A DNA stretch of 64,000 nt, from assembly GCF_947499295.1 (NCBI RefSeq), contig NZ_CANMNP010000014.1, positions 1 through 64,000 on the forward strand. Direction: 5' to 3'. This stretch comes from an uncultured Roseibium sp. (lineage in GTDB: Bacteria > Pseudomonadota > Alphaproteobacteria > Rhizobiales > Stappiaceae). The notes beneath the pieces are model-generated. The model ran no database searches, had not been told where the DNA came from, and was given only the letters and a program-made list of their open reading frames with translations. Made by a program: the position numbers and the translations under genes. Positions 9,404-17,698 of the stretch are shown here, piece after piece (position 1 is the first letter of the stretch; each line of letters opens with the position of its first letter).

Positions 9404-9427
9404 ATTATTCAATATTTTTTGAATAAT
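9404..9427. promoter_or_regulatory. Inverted repeat in the dctP promoter region
   Basis: Perfect 9-bp arms (ATTATTCAA at 9404-9412, TTGAATAAT at 9419-9427) surround a 6-nt AT spacer. The right arm overlaps the first bases of the 13-bp palindrome at 9425-9437. It lies between the 3' end of the Gfo/Idh/MocA gene and the start of dctP. It may be an additional operator half or a UP-like element. It has no T-tract on the minus strand and is not a good terminator for the upstream gene. Confidence 0.5.
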
Positions 9428-9437
9428 ATCTGATATT
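9425..9437. promoter_or_regulatory. Candidate GntR operator copy 1 (dctP promoter)
   Basis: AATATCTGATATT is a perfect 13-bp palindrome around a central T. The same sequence recurs at 10596-10608 beside the GntR gene, and the identity extends to 16 bp (9422-9437 against 10593-10608). The spacing and symmetry fit a winged-helix dimer site. That the neighbouring GntR protein binds here is inference. Confidence 0.65.
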
Positions 9438-9438
9438 C

Positions 9439-10512
9439 TTAACTTGCCAGATCGACGCTCACGCGATCGGTTTTCAGCGTCACGGTTTCATCTCTTTCTG
9501 CAGAGAATTGAATGGCTTCAATAACTTGCAGAGACTTCAAACCTTCCTCTCCCGCAACCAATGGCTCGGCATCGTGCACAATGACGTCCACGAAGTTCTT
9601 GATCTGGTTCACCAAGGGGTCGGTGGCTTCGCGGGTCAAGGCTGTTGCCGATAACGGCGCCCACCAATCGGGGTCACTTCCCGGGTAATGCCAGAGCCGA
9701 AGGTCGGGAATGGACAACGACCCACTGGACCCGCCGATAAGGTAACTGCTTTCCGAGGTCGGCGGGTAAATCGGGTATTCGCGGGACGTCAGTTCCCAAC
9801 TCCAGGGCGCGACGATACCGTCTGATACCGAGACAGTGCCAATTGCGCCGTTCTCAAGTTCCAACAAGGCACTTGCGACGTCTTCATTTTCAAAACCTCG
9901 TGCAGAGGGACTGGCGACAGCACGCACTGTGCGGATTTCGCCGCACAGATACCTGATGAGGTCAATGTCATGCACGAGGTTGACGGCGATGGGGCCGGCA
10001 CCGTTTTTCTTTCGCCACTCCGCTGTTTCGAAATAGTGATCCGGCTTATAAAACCAGCACGTCGCCTGAACGGCGCGAATGTGGCCCAGATCACCTGTTT
10101 CTATTGTTGTTTTAGCTCTTTGGATTAGCGGATTGTGTCGTCTGTGATGTCCCACCAGGAGCGGAACAGTTTTTTTGGTCGCGTGTTGCACAAGCACGCG
10201 GGCATCATCTGAAGTCGTCGCGATCGGCTTTTCGACAAGGACGGGACAACCGTAGTCAATACAGGTCATGGCCTGGGGCACATGCAGGCTGTTGGGGGTG
10301 GCCAGGATCATGCCATCAGCATGACTGCGCGCAAAAAACTCCTCTATGTCGTTGAAACAGGGTAGACCCTGTTCTGCGGCAGCCCTTTGACCCACTTCTC
10401 CCGGTTCGACCACAGCGACAAGGTCAACGCCCGACGTTGCTGCAATGGCGTCACCATGCCGTCGACCAACCAGTCCAAATCCTGCAATCGCCAACCGGAC
10501 GTTGCGGTTCAT
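9439..10512 (-). CDS. Gfo/Idh/MocA-family oxidoreductase
   Basis: This 357-residue protein has an N-terminal Rossmann fold (AIAGFGLVGRRHGDAI, residues 8-23), the EKPIA motif with the catalytic-site Lys near residue 100, and HHRRHNPLI and NLVHDIDL further on. These are standard for NAD(P)-dependent dehydrogenases of sugars, inositols and related polyols. The start at 10512 follows a strong GGGGAGGTAAA site and removes 73 unrelated upstream residues. It is divergent from the GntR gene and directly upstream of the TRAP operon in the same direction, so it probably oxidises the imported compound or an early intermediate. The substrate cannot be fixed from sequence. Confidence 0.85.
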   Translation of the reverse strand: MNRNVRLAIAGFGLVGRRHGDAIAATSGVDLVAVVEPGEVGQRAAAEQGLPCFNDIEEFFARSHADGMILATPNSLHVPQAMTCIDYGCPVLVEKPIATTSDDARVLVQHATKKTVPLLVGHHRRHNPLIQRAKTTIETGDLGHIRAVQATCWFYKPDHYFETAEWRKKNGAGPIAVNLVHDIDLIRYLCGEIRTVRAVASPSARGFENEDVASALLELENGAIGTVSVSDGIVAPWSWELTSREYPIYPPTSESSYLIGGSSGSLSIPDLRLWHYPGSDPDWWAPLSATALTREATDPLVNQIKNFVDVIVHDAEPLVAGEEGLKSLQVIEAIQFSAERDETVTLKTDRVSVDLAS

Positions 10513-10595
10513 TTTACCTCCCCAATTCCGCATTCGGCGCAAGGTCTCTGCTTGCTTGGGGCAAAGCTTATGACAAAAGCTATCGACTTGGCAAT

Positions 10596-10608
10596 AATAT
10601 CTGATATT
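10596..10608. promoter_or_regulatory. Candidate GntR operator copy 2 (divergent promoter)
   Basis: This second exact copy of the palindrome AATATCTGATATT lies in the intergenic region between the Gfo/Idh/MocA gene (start 10512) and the GntR gene (start 10697), where it could control both divergent promoters. See the first copy at 9425-9437. Confidence 0.65.
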
Positions 10609-10696
10609 TTTATTTTTGCATGATTTTAATTGAAATTGAAGACAGGCGAAACAAGTGGTAAATGCCTGACAATTCGGAGGTTCAGGGTGAAATGTG

Positions 10697-11371
10697 ATGA
10701 GTGAAACGGCAAGCACTGTCGGATCAACCACGTATCAGCGTATCAAGCGAGACATCATTTTCGGCGCTTTGAAGCCGGGTGCGAAACTCAAACTCGATGC
10801 GTTGAAGGCGGTCTACAAGACAAGTCTGTCAACTCTGCGCGAAACGCTCAACCGGCTTGCCAGCGAAGGTTTCGTCGAAGCCCCGCCTCAGCGCGGATTT
10901 CTGGTGAAACCGATCTCCGTGATCGATCTGAAGGAAATCGCTCATCTGCGTGTATTGCTTGAGTGCCACGCCCTGGAATTATCGCTTGAAAACGGCGATA
11001 CCGATTGGGAAGGCAACCTGGTCTCCGCCCATCACAAGCTGAATCTCATGGAACAGAAGATGCTTGGCGGTGACGCCTCGAAAAAAGAGATCTGGAAGAG
11101 ATACGACTGGGAATTCCACCTCGCCATGATCCAGGCCTGCAATTCCAAAAACCTTCTTGCCCTGCATTCCACACTTTATGACAAGTACCTGCGTTATCAG
11201 ATGATCGTCCTGACAAATCGCGGCGAAGCGGCAGTTCAGGAACACCGCGACATGTTTGAAGCCGCGATTGCCCGGGATGCCGAAAAGGCAAAATCCCTGC
11301 TGACACAGCATATTGAAAATGGGCTTGAGCACACTCTCGCGGCCATGGATCGGGGCGAACTGGTTGTCTGA
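10697..11371 (+). CDS. GntR-family regulator, FadR subgroup (FCD domain)
   Basis: The 224-residue protein has an N-terminal winged helix (residues about 8-72, with LKLDALKAVYKTSLSTLRE as helix-turn-helix) and an all-helical FCD ligand domain. The FCD domain contains the Asp/His metal-site positions (DWEFHLAMI and EHRDMFEAAI). Such proteins repress catabolic operons and are released by the substrate. ATG at 10697 is used. GTG at 10694 and an out-of-frame ATG at 10692 lie beside it, and the GGAGG at 10677 is somewhat distant. It probably binds the two identical palindromes and controls the TRAP, oxidoreductase and AroE-like genes. Confidence 0.85.
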   Translation: MSETASTVGSTTYQRIKRDIIFGALKPGAKLKLDALKAVYKTSLSTLRETLNRLASEGFVEAPPQRGFLVKPISVIDLKEIAHLRVLLECHALELSLENGDTDWEGNLVSAHHKLNLMEQKMLGGDASKKEIWKRYDWEFHLAMIQACNSKNLLALHSTLYDKYLRYQMIVLTNRGEAAVQEHRDMFEAAIARDAEKAKSLLTQHIENGLEHTLAAMDRGELVV

Positions 11372-11412
11372 TGGAAGCAATCCGGTCCTTCAAGGGGCCG
11401 GCGCGAGAGGCA

Positions 11413-11790
11413 CTAAGCTTTTTCTTCTTCAGGCCCCTGCGCCCAGTCCGGTTTTTCGGCAACGAATTCGTGAAACGAAATGCGAATGCCCGGGTCATCG
11501 TCAAGGCAATGCGCGTTGATTGGAAACGTATCATCCGCAGAAAGCGGCTCTCCCAAAGATGTCCCGCAGGAACGACAATATGACCGCACGTACTTATAAG
11601 GCGGCTGCGGCTCGACCGATTGAATTTTGTCCTCGCCGCTGACAAGTCTGAACTGCCCACGTTTTACGAACACCATGGTCGAAGTCCCCAGTTTGCGGCA
11701 CCTTGAGCAGTGGCATTTGCCCATCATGCTCGGGCGGTCATCAATGACGAACTGAACAGCACCACAACAACAGCTTCCTTTGATTTCCAT
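11413..11790 (-). CDS. GFA-family (CENP-V fold) zinc-binding protein
   Basis: This 125-residue protein has the metal ligands of the GFA family: GSCCCGAVQF at the N-terminus, CHCSRCRK at about residue 27 and CRSCGT at about residue 73. Members include glutathione-dependent formaldehyde-activating enzyme and many uncharacterised relatives, so the exact reaction is unknown. The ATG at 11790 is preferred, because the longer frame would need TTG at 11823. It is divergent from a WYL regulator, which may control it. Confidence 0.8.
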   Translation of the reverse strand: MEIKGSCCCGAVQFVIDDRPSMMGKCHCSRCRKLGTSTMVFVKRGQFRLVSGEDKIQSVEPQPPYKYVRSYCRSCGTSLGEPLSADDTFPINAHCLDDDPGIRISFHEFVAEKPDWAQGPEEEKA

Positions 11791-11900
11791 AGCGATTTCC
11801 TTGTAACGGGGAAGAGGTGACAAGGCTTAACATCCCGCTGCTGCCAACGTATTGTCAGCATCATGGCAGCATGTAAGCATTTGTCTGAGAGGAAGGCGCG

Positions 11901-12629
11901 ATGAGGCGCGGGGACCGTTTGTTCGAATTGATCGAAGTGCTCAGGCGGTCACGGCACCCCATCTCTGCAGAGGCCATCGGGGAACAGCTCGAGGTCTCGA
12001 AAAGAACCGTCTACCGCGATATTGCTGCGTTGATGGCGCAAAATGTTCCGATCCGTGGAGAAGCCGGGATCGGTTATGTGCTCGAACCCGGGTTTCACAT
12101 GCCGCCTCTTATGCTGACCCCGGACGAGATTGAAGCCGCCGTTCTGGGAGCTCAATGGGTCGCAACGCGGGGAGAGCCCGAACTGGCAAATGCTGCGGTC
12201 AATCTCATATCCAAACTTGAAGCAATAGCGCCATCAGGTTCCGAAACTTTCTTTGACATGCCCTCGACGAATGTCGCGCCCGTCGAACCACCTCAAGAAG
12301 GTCTGGACTCGTCCAGAATCCGTGCGGCGATCCGCAATCGCAACAAGATCTGGATCTCCTATCGCGATGACAAGGGCACAGCATCCGAACGTACCATCTG
12401 GCCGTTGTTTCTCGGTTATCGGGACGCTGGCCGGATCATTGCCGCCTGGTGCGAGCTCAGGTCGGCATTCCGCTACTTCAGAACAGAGAGGATCAGCGCC
12501 GCGAATGTATTGAAGGACAAGATCCCGCAGCGTATGGAATTGCTGAAAGCAGACTGGCAGAAAGCAATGGCGTCTGAACGAGAAAAGTATATGGCTCTCT
12601 CAGACACTGCTGGGAACGACAAGCCGTGA
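11901..12629 (+). CDS. YafY-like HTH-WYL transcriptional regulator
   Basis: This 242-residue protein has an N-terminal HTH_11 domain (residues 5-58, with ISAEAIGEQLEVSKRTVYRD as recognition region) and a WYL-type ligand domain at about residues 140-200 (KIWISYRD through FRYFRTERI). It is a DNA-binding regulator with a small-molecule sensing module. A GGAAGGCGCG site precedes the ATG. It is divergent from the GFA-family gene and convergent with the GMC oxidoreductase gene. Confidence 0.85.
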   Translation: MRRGDRLFELIEVLRRSRHPISAEAIGEQLEVSKRTVYRDIAALMAQNVPIRGEAGIGYVLEPGFHMPPLMLTPDEIEAAVLGAQWVATRGEPELANAAVNLISKLEAIAPSGSETFFDMPSTNVAPVEPPQEGLDSSRIRAAIRNRNKIWISYRDDKGTASERTIWPLFLGYRDAGRIIAAWCELRSAFRYFRTERISAANVLKDKIPQRMELLKADWQKAMASEREKYMALSDTAGNDKP

Positions 12630-12656
12630 TAGCCACCATCAAGGCACTCCTGAGGC

Positions 12657-14282
12657 TCAGGCGTCTCGATTGTCTCTAGAACGGATCATATCAGCCGCTT
12701 TTTCCGCGATCATGATCACAGGCGAGGCAGTATTGCCTGAGACGATTTTCGGCATGATGGACGCGTCGACGACTCGCAATCCATCTAGCCCGCGCACCCG
12801 CAGCTGAGGATCGACCACGCTCGCCTCGTCACCCCCCATCCGGCAGGTTCCCACCGGGTGAAAAATTGTCGTCCCGATATCGCCTATCTTTTGAAGGAGC
12901 GTTGCATCATCGGCAACCTCCGGACCGGGGAGAATTTCTTGAGGCTGGTAGGTCGCCAGTGCCTTGGCAGTCATGATCTGCCGCGCCTGACGCACGGATT
13001 TCAAGGCAACGTCCTTGTCTCTTTCGCTCGAAAGATAGTTGAGCCGGATGTCAGGCTGGGCGGTAAGCTCGCCGCTCCTGATATGCACGGAGCCGACGCT
13101 TTCAGGTCTGAGATTGCAGACCGACATCGTGATTGCCGGGAAAGGATGGAGGGGATCACCCAGTTTGTCCGTGGAAAGCGGTTGCACGTGATACTCAAGA
13201 TCTGGGGTCTCCAGCGCCGGATCCGACTTCGTAAACATGCCGAACTGGCTGGGCGCCATGGACATCGGCCCCGATTGTGTGAGTGCGTATTGCAACGCGA
13301 TTTTTGCCTTGCCGAACAAGCTGTTTGCAAGCGTATTCAAGGTTTTGACGTTCTTGACCTTGTAGACCGTCCGGATCTGGAGGTGATCCTGAAGGTTTTC
13401 ACCAATGCCAGCCTGCTCGTGAAGGACATCAATCCCCTGGTGTTTCAAGATCTGTCCGGACCCGATTCCGGAAAGCTCCATGATTTTGGGTGAGTTGATC
13501 GCACCGGCTGCAAGGAGAACCTCGCGCTCCGCCAGAGCGGTAAGTGAACGTCCCTTGTGCTGAAACCGAACACCCCGGACCCGCTTGCCATCAAGCACAA
13601 GGTTCTGTGTTTCGGCATGAGTGATCAGCCTCAGGTTGGGTCGCTTCAAAGCCGGCTTCAAAAACCCGCGCGCAGTGTTCCACCGCACGCCGTTTTTCTG
13701 ATTCACTTCAAAGAAGCCACTGCCCTCGTTGTTACCGTCGTTGAAATCGCTGCGTGGTTCGATACCGAATTCCTGAGCACCTGTTTGCACGGCATGCAGG
13801 ATGTCCCAACTGACCCGCTGTTTGGAAACCTTCCATTCACCGCCCGACCCATGCAGCCCGGTGGAGCCAGCATGATGATCTTCCGATTTCAGAAAATAGG
13901 GCAGAACGTCTTCCCAGGACCAACCGACATTGCCGAGCTGCCGCCAGTGGTCATAGTCGGCTGCCTGACCCCGCATGTAGATCATGCCGTTAACCGAGGA
14001 ACAGCCGCCAAGAACCTTGCCGCGCGGATAAACGAGGCTGCGGCCGTTCAGTCCGGGCTCGGCGGCTGTCTTCATCATCCAGTCGGTGCGTGGATTACCG
14101 ATGCAATAAAGGTAGCCGACCGGGATCTGGACCCAATGGTAATTGTCCGATCCGCCGGCTTCCAGAAGCAGAACCCGCACTGACGGGTCTTCACTCAGAC
14201 GGTTGGCAAGCACACACCCGGCTGTCCCGGCACCAATGATGATATAATCATATGTTCCATCAAGCGGCTCCGACCGGGTCAT
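12657..14282 (-). CDS. GMC oxidoreductase, choline-dehydrogenase-like
   Basis: The 541-residue flavoenzyme has the FAD-binding loop [19 protein letters not shown] (residues 15-33), the GMC signature [14 protein letters not shown] near residue 95, the second signature [15 protein letters not shown], and the C-terminal active-site region [11 protein letters not shown] followed by [17 protein letters not shown]. It oxidises an alcohol to an aldehyde with FAD. Annotation as choline dehydrogenase would be unsafe, because no betaine genes are adjacent. It stands alone between the WYL regulator (convergent) and a divergent metallopeptidase gene. Confidence 0.85.
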   Translation of the reverse strand: MTRSEPLDGTYDYIIIGAGTAGCVLANRLSEDPSVRVLLLEAGGSDNYHWVQIPVGYLYCIGNPRTDWMMKTAAEPGLNGRSLVYPRGKVLGGCSSVNGMIYMRGQAADYDHWRQLGNVGWSWEDVLPYFLKSEDHHAGSTGLHGSGGEWKVSKQRVSWDILHAVQTGAQEFGIEPRSDFNDGNNEGSGFFEVNQKNGVRWNTARGFLKPALKRPNLRLITHAETQNLVLDGKRVRGVRFQHKGRSLTALAEREVLLAAGAINSPKIMELSGIGSGQILKHQGIDVLHEQAGIGENLQDHLQIRTVYKVKNVKTLNTLANSLFGKAKIALQYALTQSGPMSMAPSQFGMFTKSDPALETPDLEYHVQPLSTDKLGDPLHPFPAITMSVCNLRPESVGSVHIRSGELTAQPDIRLNYLSSERDKDVALKSVRQARQIMTAKALATYQPQEILPGPEVADDATLLQKIGDIGTTIFHPVGTCRMGGDEASVVDPQLRVRGLDGLRVVDASIMPKIVSGNTASPVIMIAEKAADMIRSRDNRDA

Positions 14283-14446
14283 TGAACTTCCATTTATCTG
14301 TTGCAGGCGTTGACGATCTGACCGCCACTTTAGAGTGGATCATCTTTCCGGCCATCGTAAAAGCTGTCATTCGGACTAATGCATGACAACGAAGCGGATC
14401 GATCTGGTATATCGGGATCGGATGATCAGACAAGGTGTGACGTGCC

Positions 14447-15343
14447 ATGCGATGGAAAGGCCGACGCGGCAGTAGCAACATAGATGACAGACGTGGCCGG
14501 AGCGGGCGACGGCGGGTGAGAGCGACCGGCGGACGCCGGATGCGAGCCGGCGGTGGATTGGGGATTACCGGCATTCTTGTGGTCGTCGGAATTGCCTGGT
14601 TGATGGGCGTCAATCCACTCACATTACTGTCGCAGCTGGATGGCGGCGGCAGCTTTGAAACGCAGTCTTACCAGGGGCAGGCACCAAGCAGGCCTGCCGA
14701 CGGCGAAACTGCACAATTCGTTTCAGTCGTGCTTGCCGACACAGAGGATACCTGGGGGCGGATATTTGAAGGTCATGGGGGCCACTATCCTGAACCGACC
14801 CTGGTTCTTTTCTCGGGTTCGGTGTCATCGGCCTGCGGATATGCAAGCGCTGCAACCGGACCGTTTTATTGTAGCGCGGACGACAAACTTTATATCGACC
14901 TTTCCTTCTATGAACGCTTGGCCAATCAGCTGAACGCACCTGGAGACTTTGCACAGGCCTACGTCCTGGCCCATGAAGTCGGCCATCATATCCAGAACGT
15001 ACTGGGTGTTTTGCCTGAGTTTCACAAGGTTCGCAAAACCCTGAGCAAGGCAGAAGGCAATGCCTTGTCGGTGAGGGTGGAACTTCAGGCCGACTGCTAC
15101 GCGGGTATCTGGGCTCATTTTGCCGCCAAACAGCGCGGCTTTGTGGAAGAAGGGGACATCGAGGAAGCGCTGAACGCAGCAAGCCGCATTGGCGACGACA
15201 CCCTGCAACGGCAGGCCCAGGGCTATGTGGTTCCTGAAAGCTTCAACCATGGAACTTCCGCACAGCGTGCGCGCTGGTTCCGCGAGGGCTTTCAGTCCGG
15301 CCAGCTTGAAGCCTGTGACACCTTCAGCGCCCGGAAGCTTTGA
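14447..15343 (+). CDS. Membrane-anchored neutral zinc metallopeptidase (YpfJ family)
   Basis: This 298-residue protein has an Arg/Gly-rich cytosolic N-terminus, one membrane anchor at about residues 38-58, and a periplasmic peptidase domain with HEVGH at 176-180. The glutamate-containing motif ELQADCYAGIWAH lies about 30 residues later, giving the third zinc ligand. Its length and motif order match the neutral zinc metallopeptidase family represented by YpfJ, whose substrates are unknown. It is followed by a 150-bp gap before dapF. Confidence 0.85.
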   Translation: MRWKGRRGSSNIDDRRGRSGRRRVRATGGRRMRAGGGLGITGILVVVGIAWLMGVNPLTLLSQLDGGGSFETQSYQGQAPSRPADGETAQFVSVVLADTEDTWGRIFEGHGGHYPEPTLVLFSGSVSSACGYASAATGPFYCSADDKLYIDLSFYERLANQLNAPGDFAQAYVLAHEVGHHIQNVLGVLPEFHKVRKTLSKAEGNALSVRVELQADCYAGIWAHFAAKQRGFVEEGDIEEALNAASRIGDDTLQRQAQGYVVPESFNHGTSAQRARWFREGFQSGQLEACDTFSARKL

Positions 15344-15493
15344 CACCACATACAGTACGGATACCTGGCCGAATGCATAGCTGCTTCCAGAGCCCTGCCA
15401 CTGGTAATTTCCGGTGTTTTCAGCCATATAAGGGCAACTGCCTGACGAAAAGGTCAGGCGCAACCCCACTCAAACCATTGAAGTGCACTCGGT

Positions 15494-16405
15494 ATGGCGT
15501 CTGAAACCAGACCCTTTTTGAAGATGAATGGCCTTGGCAACGATTTCGTGGTCTGGGACGCACGGGTAGATCCCTTGCGCCTGCCCCCGGAAGTCGTCGC
15601 ACGTCTTGGCGACCGGGAAACCGGCATTGGGTTCGATCAGATGATCACCGTTGAGCGGTCATCATTTGGCGTTGATGCATTCATGCGCATTCATAACCAG
15701 AACGGCGGCGAGGTGTCCGCCTGCGGTAACGCCACACGCTGCATTGGCCGCCTTCTTATGGAAGAAGCCGGCAAGGACCTGGTAACAATCGAGACCGCGG
15801 CCGGATTGCTGCACGCCTTTGATGCCGAGGGCCCGCACACCGTTACAGTCGACATGGGGAAACCAAGCCTTGAGTGGGACCAGATCCCACTTGCCGAGGA
15901 ATTTGCCGATACCCGGGCGATTGAGTTGCAGATCGGACCGATCGACGATCCGGTCCTGCACACACCGGCTGCTGTCAGCATGGGCAACCCGCATGCGATC
16001 TTCTGGGTCGACGATGTTGAAGGGTACGAGTTGGAGCGGTTCGGCCCATTGCTCGAACTCCATCCGATTTTTCCCGAAGGCGCCAATATCTCGCTGGCTC
16101 ACATATTTGATGAGGATCAGATCCGGGTAAAGGTCTGGGAACGCGGTGTCGGCTTGACGCTCGCATGCGGCACCGCAGCCTGCGCTGTCGGTGTTGCTGC
16201 CGCCCGCGATAGCAAAACCGGCCGCAAAACCACCATTCACCTCCCCGGAGGACCAATCGGCATTGAATGGCGGGAGAGCGACGATCACGTTCTCATGACC
16301 GGGCTCACTGAAGTGGAATTCGAAGGCGAAGTCGACTTTGAAACACTTTCCTGGCGCAAGACCGGAGCCGGCGACACCTCGACGGAGGCTGAAGCTGCCT
16401 CATGA
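15494..16405 (+). CDS. dapF: Diaminopimelate epimerase
   Basis: The enzyme converts LL- to meso-diaminopimelate for lysine and peptidoglycan synthesis. The 303 residues include FLKMNGLGNDFVVWDAR at the start, the two catalytic cysteines in SACGNATRC (C77) and TLACGTAAC (C225), and the GNPHAIFWV motif. The C-terminus is about 20 residues longer than usual, with an acidic tail. The stop overlaps the mtaB start by 4 bp (ATGA), forming the dapF-mtaB-ftsY operon common in alphaproteobacteria. Confidence 0.95.
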   Translation: MASETRPFLKMNGLGNDFVVWDARVDPLRLPPEVVARLGDRETGIGFDQMITVERSSFGVDAFMRIHNQNGGEVSACGNATRCIGRLLMEEAGKDLVTIETAAGLLHAFDAEGPHTVTVDMGKPSLEWDQIPLAEEFADTRAIELQIGPIDDPVLHTPAAVSMGNPHAIFWVDDVEGYELERFGPLLELHPIFPEGANISLAHIFDEDQIRVKVWERGVGLTLACGTAACAVGVAAARDSKTGRKTTIHLPGGPIGIEWRESDDHVLMTGLTEVEFEGEVDFETLSWRKTGAGDTSTEAEAAS

Positions 16406-17670
16406 GCATTGACGTCGTTACATTTGGCTGCCGCCTCAATTCCTACGAGTCGGAAGTGATGAAGCGCGAGGCGGAGGCCGCCGGCCTCAAAGACGCGATT
16501 CTGATCAACACATGCGCTGTCACCAACGAAGCTGTACGGCAGGCGCGGCAGGCGGTTCGCAAGGCCAAGCGCGACAACCCGGACGCGCGTGTGATTGTAA
16601 CCGGGTGCGCTGCACAGACCGAAACCGAAACCTTCTCCGAAATGGAAGAAGTGGATCTGGTTCTCGGAAATACGGAAAAGCTGGAACGCAAATCCTATCA
16701 GGATGTTGCCGCGTTCGGTATTTCGAGTTCTGAACGGGTACGCGTCAACGACATCATGAGTGTCGAAGAAACCGCCGGACACCTGATCGACGGCCTTGCG
16801 GGCCGTGCCCGCGCCTTTGTTCAGGTCCAGAACGGATGCGACCACCGTTGCACGTTTTGCATTATTCCCTATGGCCGCGGCAATTCGCGCTCTGTGCCGA
16901 TGGGCGTAGTAATCGATCAGATCAAGCGACTTGTCTCGAACGGTTACAATGAAATCGTCCTCACCGGTGTCGATATCACATCTTATGGCGCAGATCTGCC
17001 GGGCGCTCCGAAGCTTGGGACGCTGACCGCCAAGATCCTGAAAATGGTGCCGGACCTTAAGCGTCTGCGCTTGTCATCGATTGACAGCATTGAAGCCGAC
17101 GAAGATCTGATGCGGCTGATCGGTGAAGACGAACGCTTGATGCCGCATTTTCATCTTTCATTGCAGGCGGGCGACGACATGATCCTAAAACGGATGAAAC
17201 GGCGCCACCTTCGCGCCGACACCATCCGTTTCTGTGAGGATGTCCGGCGCATGCGGCCGGATGTGGTTTTTGGCGCTGACATCATTGCCGGGTTTCCGAC
17301 GGAAACCGACGAAATGTTCGAAAACTCCCTGAAGATCGTCGACGAATGCGGCTTGACGCATCTTCACGTATTCCCGTTTTCGCCACGCCCTGGAACACCT
17401 GCGGCCCGCATGCCGCAATTGCCGCGCAATATTGTCAAGGAAAGAGGCGCGCGCTTGCGCGCCAAGGGCGCTGATGCCCTGATCGCTCATCTGGCTGCCG
17501 AGGTCGGCAAGACCAGGCCGGTCCTTGTTGAAAAGGAAGGGCTTGGCCGTACTGAGCAATTCACTCAGGTGGAACTGGCAGGTGGCGCGGCGGGAGAGAT
17601 TGTCGAAACCAGAATAATCGGTCATACCGGTCGACATCTACTGGGCGAGGCCCTTTCCAAAGCGGCATAA
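16402..17670 (+). CDS. mtaB: tRNA t6A37 methylthiotransferase
   Basis: This 422-residue radical-SAM enzyme adds a methylthio group to threonylcarbamoyladenosine 37 of tRNAs. The N-terminal UPF0004 domain carries three cluster cysteines (FGCRLNSYES, NTCAVT, GCAAQ). The radical-SAM domain has CDHRCTFC at about residues 149-156, and a TRAM-like C-terminus follows. It is translationally coupled to dapF, and ftsY follows after 28 bp. Confidence 0.92.
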   Translation: MSIDVVTFGCRLNSYESEVMKREAEAAGLKDAILINTCAVTNEAVRQARQAVRKAKRDNPDARVIVTGCAAQTETETFSEMEEVDLVLGNTEKLERKSYQDVAAFGISSSERVRVNDIMSVEETAGHLIDGLAGRARAFVQVQNGCDHRCTFCIIPYGRGNSRSVPMGVVIDQIKRLVSNGYNEIVLTGVDITSYGADLPGAPKLGTLTAKILKMVPDLKRLRLSSIDSIEADEDLMRLIGEDERLMPHFHLSLQAGDDMILKRMKRRHLRADTIRFCEDVRRMRPDVVFGADIIAGFPTETDEMFENSLKIVDECGLTHLHVFPFSPRPGTPAARMPQLPRNIVKERGARLRAKGADALIAHLAAEVGKTRPVLVEKEGLGRTEQFTQVELAGGAAGEIVETRIIGHTGRHLLGEALSKAA

Positions 17671-17698
17671 GCAGCGACAGCAGTTTTAAGGCGGTTTC

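Noticed and set aside
12657..14282. Naming the GMC enzyme betA (choline dehydrogenase)
   Set aside because: The family is broad and no betaine aldehyde dehydrogenase, choline transporter or BetI gene is adjacent.
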